Assembly (NCBI GenBank): GCA_963814955.1
Contig: CAWFEX010000002.1
Location: forward strand, 132,221 to 196,220
Length of the DNA stretch: 64,000 nt
Origin: DATCJA01 sp963814955
GTDB taxonomy: Bacteria; Acidobacteriota; Vicinamibacteria; Vicinamibacterales; UBA2999
Reading direction: 5' to 3'
The translations under genes and the position numbers were made by a program. The first letter of the stretch is position 1. Each line of letters opens with the position of its first letter. Of this stretch, positions 62,340 through 64,000 are shown piece after piece. Below the pieces are notes generated by a model that searched no databases, was not told where the DNA came from, and saw nothing but the letters and a program-made list of their open reading frames with translations.

Positions 62340-63915
62340 CGTAAGAAGTCCTCCAAGGTGTACTGGGTCATCGGACGAATCGCCGGATCGTCGGTGACGA
62401 GCGTCGGCCTGGGCGGCGCCGGCGTGCGCTCGACGAGCCGTCGAATGGTTTGATAGCGAAAGTGCTGGTGCGCGTGCGCTTCGGTGACCGCCGCGAGGAT
62501 GCGCTCGCGTGGATGGCGGCGCGTGAGGCCGAGCACGCCCTGGATCAGCCGAATGGCGCGGACGCCACGCGCGGCGAGGGCGGCGTCGGCCCACTGCTTG
62601 AGCGCGGGCCCGACGCGCTCGCACTGGCCGACGAGCCGATCGACAAACGCCTGCTGCCGCGTGGAGGCCTCGGCCTCGCCCGCGCGCGGCGCAAACACGC
62701 CGGCCGGCGACGCGCGCGTGCACCACCACGAGCGTGTCCACCTGGAAGACGCGCACCAGGTGCGTATCCCACTGCACGCGGAGACGCTGGCCGAGGAGGG
62801 CGAGCGGCACGGGATAGAACGCGCCGCCCACTTCGACGTGCCCATCGGTGTGGACCGTCCGCTCGCCGGCGGTGAAGAACGGAAACGCGGCGCTGGCGAG
62901 CGGCTGCAGCGCCGGCTGCTCGACCTCGACGAAGTGCGTCCACACCTGGCGGCGCGTCGTGCCGTGAATGCGCAGGCGCGCGATGGTGCGATTCCAGTGC
63001 CGCAGAAACGCATTCTGCGCGTCGAGGCTGTCAAACGTGCGTCCCTTCAGCGCGTTGCCTTTGACGTAGCCGCCGCTGCGCTCCTGCTTCCCGTTTTCCT
63101 GCGGCGTGCGCGGCTGCGTCGGCAGCGGACGTGAAGCCCCAGTGCTGCGCGAACGCGAGATAGACCTCGTGACTATCCGGATCGAAGAAGCACGCGCGCA
63201 CGACCGCGGCTTTGAGATTGTCGTGGCGAATGACCGTCGGCACGCCACCGAGATCGCGGAACGCGCGCTCGTGCAGCCGGAGAAACGTCTCGAGCTTCTG
63301 ATCCCAGACGGCTTCTTCGTAGCCATGGCGCGAGTGGCCGAGCGTCATGCGAAACACCCACGGCCGTCGCCACTCGCCCGTCCCCGCGTCCAGCGTCGGC
63401 GCGCCGCGGAAGAAATCGACTTGTCCTTCCGCGCCGGGCGCGCAGTGAAACACGCCGACGGCTCGGCGCGTCGGCGCGATCGTCCGCACGAACCGCTTCA
63501 CCGATTCGTAGCTCGCGCCGTAGCCGTACTCCTCGACCAGGTCCTGCCAGATGCGCTGCAGGCTCAGACCGGCGTCGAGTTTCTCGGCGATCGCCGTGCG
63601 ATACACCGCGGCGGTGAACCGCGGGCGCGGCGTCGAGCCGGGGAACGTTTTGGCCGGGTTTGCGTCCGAGCCGGCGAACGTTTTGGCCGCATTTGAACCC
63701 TCGACGTCCGGAAGATCAGGGGATTCGGCGGGTGGTGGCGGGTCGGAGCCGGGGAACGTTTTGGCCGCATTTGCCCGGCGCATCCGATCGTAGCGACTGA
63801 CCGTCTCCCGACGGACGCCGGTCTCCGCTTCGATGCGCCGGTAGCTCCATCCGAGCTCCAGCAGGGCGAGAACTTGCGATTTCTTCGGCATTTTCAGGTA
63901 GTTAGGCATCAACAT
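62336..63915 (-). CDS. istA: IS21 transposase IstA (two frameshifts)
   Basis: Start 63915 or 63909 (MPNYLKMPKKSQVLALLELG). N-terminal HTH-like helices (WSYRRIEAETGVRRETVSRY) precede an unusual repetitive linker with three copies of a KTFPGSD-type unit. The DDE/RNase H-like core has HCAPGAEGQVDFFRG (first Asp), TVIRHDNLKAAVV (second Asp) and, after a frame change near 63118, ENGKQERSGGYVKG with the Glu. A second break near 62705 leads to the C-terminal HPRERILAAVTEAHAHQHFR and TQYTLEDFLR. Joined length is about 525, normal for IstA. Confidence 0.9.
63635..63773. repeat. Three GAACGTTTTGGCCG repeats inside istA
   Basis: Copies start at 63635, 63668 and 63745 (core GAACGTTTTGGCCGCATTTG). They encode the KTFPGSD-type units of the IstA linker. 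TGGCCGCATTTGAAC at 63684-63698 is a 15-base exact match to the reverse complement of the IS left-end repeat, so the gene carries near-copies of its own binding sites. Confidence 0.8.
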
Positions 63916-63962
63916 CCTTGAGGAATCGAACCCTCAAGGATGGCTGACAACCCCTACCTGCA

Positions 63963-64000
63963 GTGGCCGGTTTTCAGACGTTCGGTCGTGGCCGCATTTC
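63963..64000 (-). repeat. IS21 right-end terminal repeats, partial
   Basis: GTGGCCGGTTTTCAGACGTTC (63963-63983) and GTGGCCGCATTTC (63988 to the edge) are inverted copies of the two left-end repeats, 25 bp apart start to start. The last few bases of the element lie beyond 64000. Confidence 0.85.

Larger units (their letters stand above)
61360..64000. mobile_element. IS21-family insertion sequence, right end just outside the window
   Basis: The left end starts at TGTGTCACC (61360) with two terminal repeats. istB and istA (minus strand, overlapping by 4 bp) fill the interior. At 63963-64000 two inverted copies of the terminal repeats appear, and the outer one is cut by the window edge. Expected total is about 2.65 kb, normal for IS21. 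It has inserted into a secreted-protein gene near a tRNA-Leu fragment. Frame breaks in both transposase genes suggest either decay or sequence errors. Confidence 0.9.

Noticed and set aside
1..64000. CRISPR array
   Set aside because: The tandem repeats are 7-8 bp without spacers; no 25-40 bp repeat/spacer pattern and no cas gene was seen.

Overview
The window reads as chromosomal DNA from an Acidobacteriota bacterium, most likely class Vicinamibacteria (subgroup 6). The evidence is high GC, a VWA protein of the acidobacterial type, an Oar-like TonB receptor, DUF6152 proteins, photosynthetic-reaction-centre-type cytochromes, and several sigma-54 activators. No rRNA and no intact tRNA was seen. 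This placement is inferred from gene content, not from a marker gene.

Layout. 0-13 kb is housekeeping: a stress-protein fragment, VWA protein, tatA, RNase R, glycerate kinase, ftsEX, gatB, pckA, and an ECF sigma/anti-sigma pair overlapping ispH. 13.2-20.6 kb is a tripartite efflux locus (Spy-like protein, TolC, membrane-fusion protein, RND pump). 20.7-28.4 kb holds folK, a 23S-IVP four-helix protein between inverted heptamer arrays, a DksA-like protein with a ferritin-like partner, a tesA-ybbA-ybbP-type operon and pgi. 28.4-38.3 kb holds two sigma-54 activators, a PilZ-like protein, a duplicated CMD-like protein, a metallo-beta-lactamase-fold hydrolase, an alpha/beta hydrolase and a 2OG-Fe oxygenase. 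38.5-51.1 kb is an exported-protein island: a Tat-signal TPP enzyme overlapping a diheme cytochrome c gene, three pairs of DUF6152 plus a shared secreted partner family, a reaction-centre-type cytochrome, a TonB receptor, a truncated SMP-30 gene and a secreted protein. 51.3-59.5 kb holds a lipoprotein, an M1 aminopeptidase, a metzincin-like protease, a Tat-exported hydrolase and a MetE-like protein. 59.5-64 kb is an accessory junction: small membrane and lipoproteins, a tRNA-Leu 3' fragment, and a gene cut by an IS21 element that runs to the window edge.

Two themes cross the window. First, intergenic sites carry short tandem repeats of 7 or 8 bp. The motif differs between sites, but one family (TAGTCGG) recurs with a GGCCT-core palindrome, flanks the IVP gene in inverted orientation, and supplies the stop codon of neighbouring genes. 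Second, many conserved genes are split by one apparent single-base frameshift (gatB, ispH, TolC, MFP, RND, YbbP-like, a sigma-54 activator, two hydrolases, DUF6152, TonB receptor, M1 peptidase, protease, istA, istB). The number and spread point to assembly indels rather than true decay, so these genes are annotated as single loci.

The strongest candidate for an undescribed system is the 38.5-46.8 kb exported redox island: a periplasmic TPP enzyme translationally coupled to a c-type cytochrome, next to secreted proteins predicted to begin with histidine after signal cleavage.
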